From HLUCCA09 sp965277275 (lineage in GTDB: Bacteria > Pseudomonadota > Alphaproteobacteria > Rhodobacterales > Rhodobacteraceae), in contig CBDICG010000001.1 of assembly GCA_965277275.1 (NCBI GenBank), positions 1,111,184 to 1,175,183 on the forward strand: DNA of 64,000 nucleotides. The letters run 5' to 3'. Each line of letters starts with the position of its first letter. Positions within the stretch are counted from its first letter, which is position 1. A model generated the notes under the pieces. It saw only the letters and a list, made by a program, of their open reading frames with translations, was not told the origin of the DNA and did no database searches. The position numbers and the translations under genes are program-made. Shown here one piece after another: positions 43,636-50,803 of the stretch.

Positions 43636-43881
43636 ATGAGCGACAGCGCGCCCATGAAAAACCGCCAGCAGCAGATAACAGAAACCCTTGTGCGTGAGAT
43701 CGCAGAGATCATCCTTGCTGATCTGTATGCGCGCGCGCTGTCCCGGCGCGACGAGAGCACAAGCCCGGAAGAGCGTGAGGCCCACGCGTCAACCCTATAC
43801 GGACTCGTTGGCTACGCCGAGAGCGAGTTTGGAGTGTCCGCCAATCGCCTTAAGGCGTTGGCGCAGAACGTAGAGCTATAG
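43636..43881 (+). CDS. Small phage protein, second copy of a duplicated pair
   Basis: An 81-residue paralogue of the protein at 43059, differing at about ten residues spread along the chain. It lacks its own operator array, being preceded by the end of the first repeat, and may be poorly expressed or depend on a promoter inside the repeat. Function unknown. Confidence 0.55.
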   Translation: MSDSAPMKNRQQQITETLVREIAEIILADLYARALSRRDESTSPEEREAHASTLYGLVGYAESEFGVSANRLKALAQNVEL

Positions 43882-43888
43882 TCACGCC

Positions 43889-44197
43889 TTAGCTGCTACG
43901 CCAATCCTGCACTTTGATGTCGTCGATCTCGATCGGCCAGATATCGCCGTTTGACTGCGTAGCGAGCACGCGAGCTTTCCAGAAGCCAATCTCGAGCTGA
44001 TCTTGCGCCCAAAGCACTTCGAACTTTCGCGCCACGCTGTCGGTGATGGTGCAGTTTACCGTCTCCTCGCCCTGGTCGCTGGTGTTGTAGAAAGTCGCGA
44101 CGATCGAGGTCGTGTCGTCGAAAGAGGCCGGCCCATCCCCCGCTTCGACGGTAAACTCCAAGGCGTAGCGCGCGCCATATTCGAATGCGATCGTCAT
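43889..44197 (-). CDS. Small phage structural-type protein, second copy
   Basis: Same 102-residue protein as at 43312. Its start overlaps the stop of the repeat-rich gene upstream by four bases (ATGA), so this copy is translationally coupled to the late operon. Being joined to the operon, it is probably the original copy. Confidence 0.6.
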   Translation of the reverse strand: MTIAFEYGARYALEFTVEAGDGPASFDDTTSIVATFYNTSDQGEETVNCTITDSVARKFEVLWAQDQLEIGFWKARVLATQSNGDIWPIEIDDIKVQDWRSS

Positions 44198-46821
44198 TGT
44201 AGGTCACCCCATTTCGCTGTGTGTTGGACGCGCGGATAGGCGCCGCTGTTCGCAGCGACAGGATACCGTGCAGAACCCGTGGCCGTGCCGTGGCGCGCAG
44301 TGAAGCGTCTGCTCGGATAAGCGCCCGCGCCGGTCGCCTGCGGCCACGTCGCTGGCTGCGGGTCACCGCCGCCGAACGGTCGGATCACGACCTCGGGAGC
44401 ATGCCCTGCGCCGGCGGCAGATCCTATATCGGACGCGAGCGTGGCATCTGCACCCGCCTCGGGGGCCTCTCCTGCCCCTGTGGCAGCTCCAGCGCCCGGG
44501 GTGGCCCCCGCATCGGCCGCAACGCCTCCCGCCTCTCCTGCGCCGGTTCCTGCGCCCGTGCCAGGCTGCACGTCCGTGCCCGCCCCAGCGGCTACCTCGG
44601 GGGCATGCCCTTGCCCTGTGGCCGAGCCCGTCCCCGGCGTTTCAGTTGTTTCGGTTGCGACCCTAGGCTCCGCACCGGATCCAGTCGCGCCGCCCGCCTC
44701 GGGCCTAACACCCGCGTCGGTCGACAGGTCCGCGGACTCGCCCGATCCGGTCGCAGATCCAGCGTCCGGCGTGACTGTCGCGGGGAAGCTGGAATCGGTC
44801 GTGACAGTCGGCGTCTCGCCGGCGCCCGTCGCGCCGCCCTCGCCCGGGCTGGCCTCGACATCGGTGGACACACCCGGCGCTTCGCCACCGCCCACTGCCG
44901 TCCCCTCACCTGGCTCAACGGTGGCGCTGTTGCCCAGCGTGAGAGAGGGCGCTTGTCCAGCCCCTGTGGCCGCTCCTGCGCCTGCTGACAGGCTGGTATC
45001 TGCCGACGCCTCGGGGGCTTCGCCCGAGCCTGTGGCGCTGCCCGTGCCGGGCTCTACGGTTGCGCCGGTCCCTGTGCCTACTGTCGGGGCGGTACCCTGC
45101 CCTGTCGCTGCGCCCGTGCCAGGCTCTGCCGTGCTGCCCGCTGAGGCGTCCGCGCCCTGCCCTGCGCCCGATGCTCCGCCGGTGCCGGGCTCCACCGTGA
45201 CGCTCTGCTCAGCATTGGCCGTGGGCGTTTGGCCTGCGCCGCTTGCCGCCCCCGGGCCGGGAGTTGCTTCAAAGTCCGCGCCACCCCCGCCACCACCGGC
45301 AGTGGTCGGCATGGCGATGACCTCAAGAGCATAGTCCGAGGTCTGCCCGTTGTCCGACTGGCGCAGCCGCACCGTGGTGGCGTCGGTCAGGAGGGCGTTG
45401 ATGAATCCACGCGGGAAAGCCGTACCGGACCCGGTCGAGTCCGCCGAGATTGTCAGGAGCGTCTGGTCAAGATCCGACACCGCCGTGATGGTGATGTCGT
45501 CGACCTCCTCCTCACTCGCACCGGCCATTGTGCCCGAGTAACGCGCGACCGAAGTCTCCGGGTTCTCGATGATCCAGACGATGTGCCGCTCGTCGGCGAC
45601 AGAAGAACTCGTCCCGGAATGCACCTCGATAGCCGTGTCGCTCGTGAGGCGCACGCGCTTGGACATATCGTCTAGACCGGCGCCGCTCTCGTGCCGGTAG
45701 GTGGCGTGAATGAACGCCGTCGCGAAGTCGGTCAGGGCCGTGTCGAGCGTGAACGACTGCGTCGCACCAGATCGGCCCGACGCGATGGCCTGCTTCGTGA
45801 TCGACCAGTTCGAGCCGGTGAACTCTACGAGAGCGTAGCTGACGTGAGAATCGTTGCCCGATCCGCCGCGCTGGAACACGGCGTCAGATCCCGAGATGTC
45901 GGACGTGTGGATTGCCTGATTGTAGTTGCCGTTGGCCGAGGTCTCCGCTCGCTGGCCGGTGATGAACGGCACCACATCGGCAGCAGCACCGACCGTGCCC
46001 GGCAACGCGACCGTCTGGCTGATGCCCGTGAGCGTGGTGACGCCTTTTTCGCGCACCTTGATCTCGTTCGGCCCGCCCGCGCCGCCCACGTACTGGACGA
46101 TTTGCCAATCCACGCGGTTGTTCCCGCCGCCGCCTATCAGGGCGCGAGTCAGCACCACGTTGCTGCCAGAGTATTCCACCGTGACAGTGACATCGTCGGG
46201 CGCCTGCGACCCGCCCGAAGTCGAGCCCATGCCGGTGTTATGGTTCGACGTGATGATGAAGAACCACGCGTCCGACGCGATGCCGGATTCGAGCGTGAAG
46301 TCCACACCCTTTGTGAGCGTCAGCGTATCGGCGCTGGCCGCGATGATGCTGGAGCCGCGCAGGATCTTGAATGCGCCGGGATCGCCGCCGCCGCCGCCGC
46401 CGTCCGGGTCTGTGACGGCGAATGTCTTGGTCTCATAACTGGCCCAAGTGAGCCCAGAATACGTGTCAGTGGTCGTCCAGTTCGTGCCGTCGTCTGAGTA
46501 TTGAATGTCAAACGACGTAGGCGACCGAGTATTGCTCCCACCTCGGTATGTTAGCTCTTGGACCTCCTGTGCTGACCCAAAGTCCTGACCAACCCATCCG
46601 CCTGATGCGCCATTAACCCACCAGCCCTCAGAGAAGCCAGTGCCGCCGTTGTCGAACGCCTTGTCGCCCTCATAACCAGTGAAAGAACCGCCATCAATCG
46701 CGTTCGCGCTGCTCGTTACATCCGGACCGCCTGGCGAGGCGCGCATTTCGATCTCAAGCGCATACGCCTGCGGGTTGGGCGAATCATTAACCAGAACCCG
46801 CCAATACCGATGTGCCGCCAT
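44194..46821 (-). CDS. Phage surface protein with discoidin domain and Gly/Ala-rich repeats
   Basis: An 875-residue protein. Residues 1-135 form an F5/8 type C (discoidin) domain (YWRVLVNDSPNPQAYALEIE, GWVGQDFGSAQEVQELTYRG), which often binds sugars. Residues 150-510 are beta-rich and unrecognised. About thirteen repeats of 22-25 residues follow, with the core PGTGxATGxGxAPxV. The last 65 residues are unique (ATGAGAYPSRRF). The repeats are Gly every few residues but not collagen (GXY). The layout suggests a decoration or fibre protein that binds the host surface. The long plus-strand frame opposite is a shadow of the repeats. Confidence 0.75.
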   Translation of the reverse strand: MAAHRYWRVLVNDSPNPQAYALEIEMRASPGGPDVTSSANAIDGGSFTGYEGDKAFDNGGTGFSEGWWVNGASGGWVGQDFGSAQEVQELTYRGGSNTRSPTSFDIQYSDDGTNWTTTDTYSGLTWASYETKTFAVTDPDGGGGGGDPGAFKILRGSSIIAASADTLTLTKGVDFTLESGIASDAWFFIITSNHNTGMGSTSGGSQAPDDVTVTVEYSGSNVVLTRALIGGGGNNRVDWQIVQYVGGAGGPNEIKVREKGVTTLTGISQTVALPGTVGAAADVVPFITGQRAETSANGNYNQAIHTSDISGSDAVFQRGGSGNDSHVSYALVEFTGSNWSITKQAIASGRSGATQSFTLDTALTDFATAFIHATYRHESGAGLDDMSKRVRLTSDTAIEVHSGTSSSVADERHIVWIIENPETSVARYSGTMAGASEEEVDDITITAVSDLDQTLLTISADSTGSGTAFPRGFINALLTDATTVRLRQSDNGQTSDYALEVIAMPTTAGGGGGGADFEATPGPGAASGAGQTPTANAEQSVTVEPGTGGASGAGQGADASAGSTAEPGTGAATGQGTAPTVGTGTGATVEPGTGSATGSGEAPEASADTSLSAGAGAATGAGQAPSLTLGNSATVEPGEGTAVGGGEAPGVSTDVEASPGEGGATGAGETPTVTTDSSFPATVTPDAGSATGSGESADLSTDAGVRPEAGGATGSGAEPRVATETTETPGTGSATGQGHAPEVAAGAGTDVQPGTGAGTGAGEAGGVAADAGATPGAGAATGAGEAPEAGADATLASDIGSAAGAGHAPEVVIRPFGGGDPQPATWPQATGAGAYPSRRFTARHGTATGSARYPVAANSGAYPRVQHTAKWGDLQ

Positions 46822-46829
46822 CGGCTAAA

Positions 46830-46946
46830 TCACTCCACCGTCGCCGCGAGCGCATCGAGCGCAGCCACGAGCTTCATGCTCCGCGCTGCGTTCTGGACCC
46901 GCGCAAGCGTCGCCGCCAGCGGGTCAAAACCTGTGGGAAATGCCAT
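46830..46946 (-). CDS. Very small phage protein (38 residues)
   Basis: A 38-residue frame, beginning MAFPTGFDPLAATLARVQNA, that fills exactly the gap between two late genes: it starts one base after the stop of the upstream gene and ends nine bases before the start of the next. The tight fit argues that it is translated. Sequence is helical. Function unknown. Confidence 0.5.
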   Translation of the reverse strand: MAFPTGFDPLAATLARVQNAARSMKLVAALDALAATVE

Positions 46947-46947
46947 C

Positions 46948-47400
46948 TTAGGTCGCCAGCGTCAGCGTGTAGATGCCGTTGGCGTTGATCGTCCACGTCG
47001 CGTCGCCGTCCGTCGCTGTCACGTCGTCGCCGCCGGTGTCCGCATCCGCGTAGAAGAGCGGGATGTCCGTGCCCGCGAGCGAGCCGTCCGAGTTGGCGTC
47101 TTTCACGAGAACGATGCCCTCGAAGACGAGACTGCCGGTCGCAGTCCACACGAGATCGCCGACATCCATCGTGATGACGTTGTTGACGCGCGACAGCGTG
47201 CAGGTGCAGGCGAGGCCGTGCGTCGCGTAGCCGTTGCCGTTGGCGACCTCGGTGCCGCTGATCTGCGACCAGAGGGTGTGCTCCTGGTTGAACGTGTAGC
47301 CGTCAATCAGCACGCCGCGGATCGCGTCGCTGTTGAAGTCGCCCGAGTCGAGCATGTGCATGTAGCCTTCGGAAAAGGCTTTGAAGTTTCCAGCAGCCAT
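46948..47400 (-). CDS. Phage structural-type protein
   Basis: A 150-residue beta-rich protein (GVLIDGYTFNQEHTLWSQIS, LVFEGIVLVKDANSDGSLAG, WTINANGIYTLTLAT). AGGAGG precedes the ATG. It resembles small structural proteins in tail-fibre regions, but no family is recognised. It lies directly after the lysis genes and before the 38-residue frame. Confidence 0.6.
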   Translation of the reverse strand: MAAGNFKAFSEGYMHMLDSGDFNSDAIRGVLIDGYTFNQEHTLWSQISGTEVANGNGYATHGLACTCTLSRVNNVITMDVGDLVWTATGSLVFEGIVLVKDANSDGSLAGTDIPLFYADADTGGDDVTATDGDATWTINANGIYTLTLAT

Positions 47401-47409
47401 GATGGCCTC

Positions 47410-47601
47410 CTATTGGAAGTTGCGGCACAGATCCGCGCCGGTTTCGTTGTGGGTGAGAATTTGCCGGGCGGTCCCCGGCGTCAGATCGTCTTGCGACGAA
47501 ACACGAATGGGCTCGGCCCAGTCGCAACTACGGATCGGCTCGCATCCAGCGAGACCGGAGCCGATCAAGAACAGAAGGATCATCCATGGCGTCCACTTCA
47601 T
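47410..47601 (-). CDS. Rz1-like outer-membrane spanin lipoprotein
   Basis: A 63-residue protein starting at the ATG at 47601. A signal sequence (WMILLFLIGSGLAGC) has a lipobox LAGC. The short mature part is polar. Its first 74 bases overlap the Rz-like gene in another frame, the classical spanin arrangement. It should link to Rz across the periplasm and disrupt the outer membrane at lysis. Confidence 0.65.
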   Translation of the reverse strand: MKWTPWMILLFLIGSGLAGCEPIRSCDWAEPIRVSSQDDLTPGTARQILTHNETGADLCRNFQ

Positions 47602-47731
47602 CTTCGTTGGCCTCCCGTGTTTCGGCAGCGCGTTGTGCATTCCGCGCGTCCCGCGCGTCGTCCAACCGGGCGCCCACGAAGAGCGCGGCCCCGATGAGCC
47701 CCGCGAGGATCGCCAGCCTGACGGTGTTCAT
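47528..47731 (-). CDS. Rz-like inner-membrane spanin
   Basis: A 67-residue protein starting at the ATG at 47731. One N-terminal transmembrane helix (LAILAGLIGAALFVGARL) is followed by a charged coiled-coil-like region (DARDARNAQRAAETREANED). It is shorter than lambda Rz. It overlaps the upstream gene by four bases and the Rz1-like gene out of frame. Confidence 0.6.
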   Translation of the reverse strand: MNTVRLAILAGLIGAALFVGARLDDARDARNAQRAAETREANEDEVDAMDDPSVLDRLRSRWMRADP

Positions 47732-48201
47732 TCGATCCGGCCGCTCTCGCGCGCCGCCGCCAGAAACGCCGGGCGGATGGCCTCGACAGCCTGCTCCGTC
47801 CAAAACGCAACGCCCTCCGCATCGGGCGCCATGTCGTTCTCGAGGTAGAGAGCGAGAACCGGATTCCGGTGTTGCTCCGGCAGAGCGCCGCCGTTGGCGT
47901 GGATCGTCCGCCCGACAAACGGCGCCTTGCCGTGCTTCCAGGGCCCGTTCTCCGCAAGGCGCCAGGGCCGCAGGTCTACGAACGGCGCGATGTCGTCCAT
48001 CGCTGGCATCACGCCCATGCGATCGCAGTATTGGATCGTCAGCGCCTCGATCTGCGTGAAGAGCGACGCCTTGGTCTCCGGGTCATCGCGGCCCGAGAAC
48101 TTACCCTCCACCTGCCGCATTTGTGGGGCGTACACTTCGCTCCTGCCGGTGATCGCAAGGAACGCTTCGATCGTGTCCATGTCGGCATATCTCTTTGCCA
48201 T
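47728..48201 (-). CDS. Hypothetical phage protein in the lysis region
   Basis: A 157-residue soluble protein (AKRYADMDTIEAFLAITGRS, APFVDLRPWRLAENGPWKHG, FLAAARESGRIE). Start at the ATG at 48201, which overlaps the stop of the holin-like gene. A longer open frame upstream covers the holin and endolysin genes in the wrong frame. No family is recognised. Confidence 0.6.
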   Translation of the reverse strand: MAKRYADMDTIEAFLAITGRSEVYAPQMRQVEGKFSGRDDPETKASLFTQIEALTIQYCDRMGVMPAMDDIAPFVDLRPWRLAENGPWKHGKAPFVGRTIHANGGALPEQHRNPVLALYLENDMAPDAEGVAFWTEQAVEAIRPAFLAAARESGRIE

Positions 48202-48422
48202 CAGGACACCGGGAGGTTGATGCGGTCGGGCACAAGGTAGCCGACGACCAGCGGTGCCAGCGTCACGACGAGCGTTTCGACCGACGGTCCCGCCAGAAAT
48301 GGCGCGTGGATGGCGGCCCAGCCTTGGAGGACCTCCATAAGCGCGGACGTCACAAGCACGGCCAGCGTGGCCGCCGTGAGTTTGTTGGTGGGCATCCTGC
48401 CCGGCTGACGTGCAAGGGGCAT
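48201..48422 (-). CDS. Holin-like small membrane protein
   Basis: A 73-residue protein from the ATG at 48422, preceded by AGAGGAGAAG. Two hydrophobic stretches (LTAATLAVLVTSALMEVL and ETLVVTLAPLVVGYLV) are separated by a short loop. It directly follows the endolysin (TGATG overlap), as expected of a holin that makes the membrane lesion for lysis. No specific family is assigned. Confidence 0.6.
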   Translation of the reverse strand: MPLARQPGRMPTNKLTAATLAVLVTSALMEVLQGWAAIHAPFLAGPSVETLVVTLAPLVVGYLVPDRINLPVS

Positions 48423-49291
48423 CAGTCTTCTCCTCTGTTGGTGATCCAATTCCAAATCGCGACGCCGCCCGCGACGATGCCAAGAGCCAGGGCCGTGGCT
48501 GCCGGCGCAGACATGCCGCCGGGCATCGGGGCCGCCTCGATCTCGCCGCGGTCGCGCAGTGCGGTCCATGTCCGTGCGCCGACAACGCCGTCGACCTTGA
48601 GCCCATTGCGGCTCTGGAAAGAGCGCACGGCCTCCTTGGTGGCCGGGCCAAAGAGCCCGTCCTCTGTGATCGCAAGGGCCTGCTGGAGCCTGAGCACGGC
48701 AGCGCCGCGCGCTCCGATGCGCAGCACAGGGTCGCTCGGCGCGCCCGAGTGCCGCCGGTAAGCCGCCTCGATCAGCGCTGCATATCGCGCCGCCTGGCCG
48801 CTCCCGTTGTAGCGTTCTGCGGCGGCAAGCCAGTCCCGGGCCCGAAGGGCGCCGTCGATCTCCCAGCGCTGGATCAGCGTCACAAACGCCGCGACCGCAG
48901 CATCGGGATCACGGATCATCGCGTCGACCATGTGGCGCGCCGTCGCGTGCCCCGCGTCCATGTGATTGAAGCCCATGATCTGCGGCCCGTGCCACGACGT
49001 CGCCATGAGCGCCGCCTCGGCGTTCTGATCGTAGGCGGCCCGCAGCATGGTCTCCCTGCGCTTCCGGGCGATGGCGAGCGACTTCCGCCAATCCCGCTTC
49101 GATGCTCCGGGCATGTGGTGCGGCTCAAAGCGTCGCTTGATCGTCCCGTCTGCCCACAGACCCGAGCCCCCGGCCTCGACCTCCCAGAAGGCTAGGATCG
49201 TCGCCAGGTCGCATCCCAGCTCGTGGGCGGCACGCACAAAGGCGCCATCCCCGCGGCGGCGCACTGCGGGGGAAGTCCAGAAGTAGGTCAT
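48422..49291 (-). CDS. Endolysin: N-acetylmuramidase with peptidoglycan-binding domain
   Basis: A 289-residue lysis protein. The catalytic domain (residues 1-175) is of the N-acetylmuramidase/DUF3380 type, with the likely catalytic Glu in AFWEVEAGGSG and GIKRRFEPHHMP-like TIKRRFEPHH. Residues 190-250 form a PG_binding_1 domain (AVLRLQQALAITEDGLFGPATKEAVRSFQ). A C-terminal hydrophobic segment (ATALALGIVAGGVAIWNWI) looks like a membrane anchor, which is unusual for an endolysin. Start is the ATG at 49291; a GTG at 49297 is possible. Confidence 0.85.
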   Translation of the reverse strand: MTYFWTSPAVRRRGDGAFVRAAHELGCDLATILAFWEVEAGGSGLWADGTIKRRFEPHHMPGASKRDWRKSLAIARKRRETMLRAAYDQNAEAALMATSWHGPQIMGFNHMDAGHATARHMVDAMIRDPDAAVAAFVTLIQRWEIDGALRARDWLAAAERYNGSGQAARYAALIEAAYRRHSGAPSDPVLRIGARGAAVLRLQQALAITEDGLFGPATKEAVRSFQSRNGLKVDGVVGARTWTALRDRGEIEAAPMPGGMSAPAATALALGIVAGGVAIWNWITNRGED

Positions 49292-49293
49292 GC

Positions 49294-49659
49294 TCACATC
49301 CCCACGTCTTGGCCGCGGAACAGGTACACAATCCCCTGCTGTACTTCGGGCACCGCGATCTCGCAGGTCACCGGCTCACAGGCCCAGCCCTCGGGCGGGC
49401 GAACCGTGATTTCGTCATCACCAGCGGTGTAGCGAAAGTCGAACGGCGCGCGGAACTCGCCGTGCGCAAGGTCATAGGTCTTGTTGTGGTCCGCGCCGTT
49501 CACGCCCTTGTTGACGAAAACGACCTCGTAGCCACCGTACCCATCGGGAGCGATCGAGACCGTCGTCGTGTAAGACTGCGGCGGAATAGGAACGAAGTCC
49601 TGCGTCCATGCGGGCACACCAAGAAACGCCGCAAGCGCGGCGATGCGGGCTGTCATCAT
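49294..49659 (-). CDS. Hypothetical exported phage protein
   Basis: A 121-residue protein. A weak signal-like N-terminus (ARIAALAAFLGVPAWTQ) leads into a beta-rich domain (YTTTVSIAPDGYGGYEVVFV, ITVRPPEGWACEPVTCEIAV). AAGGA lies upstream. No family is recognised. It lies between the lysis genes and two small membrane protein genes. Confidence 0.55.
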   Translation of the reverse strand: MMTARIAALAAFLGVPAWTQDFVPIPPQSYTTTVSIAPDGYGGYEVVFVNKGVNGADHNKTYDLAHGEFRAPFDFRYTAGDDEITVRPPEGWACEPVTCEIAVPEVQQGIVYLFRGQDVGM

Positions 49660-49709
49660 GTCGGAGATCCTTGTGAAGGGGAGGGCTGGCAGGCCCTGGG
49701 GTTCCCGCG

Positions 49710-50192
49710 CTACGGCGCTACGATCGGCTGCGACGCGGGGTGGATAGTGAAGGGCTCCGACGTGCGGCGCACTACCTTCTCGCCCCCGCTGTCAGGGCGC
49801 ACGGTCCAGACCGTGTGGATGCGGTAGGTTCCCGCCGGCCACCAGCAGGCGTCCTCGGAAATCTCGAACCACCACGCCGTCGTAAAATTCTGCGGGACGT
49901 GCGAATCCGGGTGGTAGTCGTTGGCTCCGTTGTAGGTCCAGAAGGCCGAGTATCCGCCGTCCGGCTGCTTGCGCTGCAACGTCGACTTCCACTCACCGCG
50001 AAAGAACCTGTTGATCTCCCGGTCGTAGGACATCGGCGCGCAAACGCCGGCGACCGTGTCGTCAACCGAGGGGCGCTGAGGCTGGAACCACCAACTCGCT
50101 GGCAAAGCGTCTCGGACAATCGGCGGCGCAAGGACGGCTAACCACCCAACGCAGATCAGTGCCCACCAAGAGCCGTGCGAGTGCAGCTTCAT
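49710..50192 (-). CDS. Hypothetical membrane-anchored phage protein
   Basis: A 160-residue protein from the ATG at 50192, which overlaps the stop of the gene upstream by four bases. An N-terminal hydrophobic helix (WWALICVGWLAVLAPPIV) is followed by a Trp- and Tyr-rich exported domain (WTYNGANDYHPDSHVPQNFT, WWFEISEDACWWPAGTYRIH). No family is recognised. Confidence 0.6.
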   Translation of the reverse strand: MKLHSHGSWWALICVGWLAVLAPPIVRDALPASWWFQPQRPSVDDTVAGVCAPMSYDREINRFFRGEWKSTLQRKQPDGGYSAFWTYNGANDYHPDSHVPQNFTTAWWFEISEDACWWPAGTYRIHTVWTVRPDSGGEKVVRRTSEPFTIHPASQPIVAP

Positions 50193-50479
50193 TTGCCCCT
50201 CCATGCTTTCAGCAGGTCAACGAGGCTCACGGTCAAAACCTGCCGCGCCAGGTGTTCCGTACTGACCGCCGTCAGCGCCGCCACCGCTGCCGTGTGCGTT
50301 TCCCCGTTGAGATTGAAGTGTGCCATGATCGGCTGGGTCAGCACGAGCGCAGACCCGATGGCGATCAGAACCGTTAGAACGCTCGTCGCCGGGCTCAGGT
50401 TCGGCGATGCGCGGAGCTTGATGGCAACGGCAAGCGCCATAGCCACCCAGAACTCGATCTGGAGAATAAGGTCTTTCAA
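50189..50479 (-). CDS. Small membrane protein, holin-like
   Basis: A 96-residue protein starting at a TTG at 50479 that overlaps the upstream stop. AGGAG lies upstream at a good distance, which decides the start. Two hydrophobic segments (EFWVAMALAVAIKL and SVLTVLIAIGSALVLTQPIM) suggest a two-span membrane protein. A holin or antiholin role is possible. Confidence 0.55.
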   Translation of the reverse strand: MKDLILQIEFWVAMALAVAIKLRASPNLSPATSVLTVLIAIGSALVLTQPIMAHFNLNGETHTAAVAALTAVSTEHLARQVLTVSLVDLLKAWRGK

Positions 50480-50696
50480 TTGGCGCTCCTGCCCTCTCTC
50501 TGCGCTAGGCTTGCGTCATGCTGCCGGATGGTCCTCTTCGCCCGCACCACGTCGCGGAGGTAGGCCAACTCGCAGTGCCCCTGGTCCCCTCGACGGTCGA
50601 ACCAGAACAGCGCGTTGATGGCCTTCTCAGCGCGCGTCCATCGCATCCTGTGGGCGCGCCCGGAAATGCTCTCATCCGCGTTCGTGGCTGCGTGGT
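50476..50696 (-). pseudogene. 3' part of a small phage gene split by IS21 element
   Basis: The larger part of a 100-residue phage protein whose start lies at 53258 beyond the insertion element. Removing the element and one copy of the nine-base duplication restores an intact frame (junction LLPNHAATNADE). The conserved-looking core is ALFWFDRRGDQGHCELAYLRD. An internal ATG at about 50643 (MRWTRAEKA) could allow a truncated product. Function unknown. Confidence 0.75.
50688..50696. repeat. Left target-site duplication of the IS21 element
   Basis: CTGCGTGGT, matching 53168-53176. The match extends one T to the right, so the true length could be 8-10 bases. Confidence 0.8.
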
Positions 50697-50803
50697 TGTG
50701 AATCGGCATGCGAAATTGACCCACTTGGGTGGGTTATGAGCGTGCAAAATTGACCCACCTGCCACGTTAGCATCCGCGCTGGATAGCGCGGAGGAATGAG
50801 CAG

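Larger units (their letters stand above)
43055..44207. repeat. 577-base tandem duplication
   Basis: Copy 1 is 43055-43630 and copy 2 43632-44207. Each unit holds one small plus gene and one small minus gene. The minus halves (about 320 bases) look identical, while the plus halves differ at about 6 percent of positions. Confidence 0.85.

Noticed and set aside
42357..44207. Invertible tail-gene cassette run by the resolvase-like protein
   Set aside because: The neighbouring repeats are direct, not inverted, and the protein lacks the catalytic Ser, so inversion is unlikely.
44441..45334. Proline/alanine-rich 297-codon plus-strand frame
   Set aside because: Antisense reading of the repeat region of the discoidin protein gene, which gives an apparent repeat protein on both strands.
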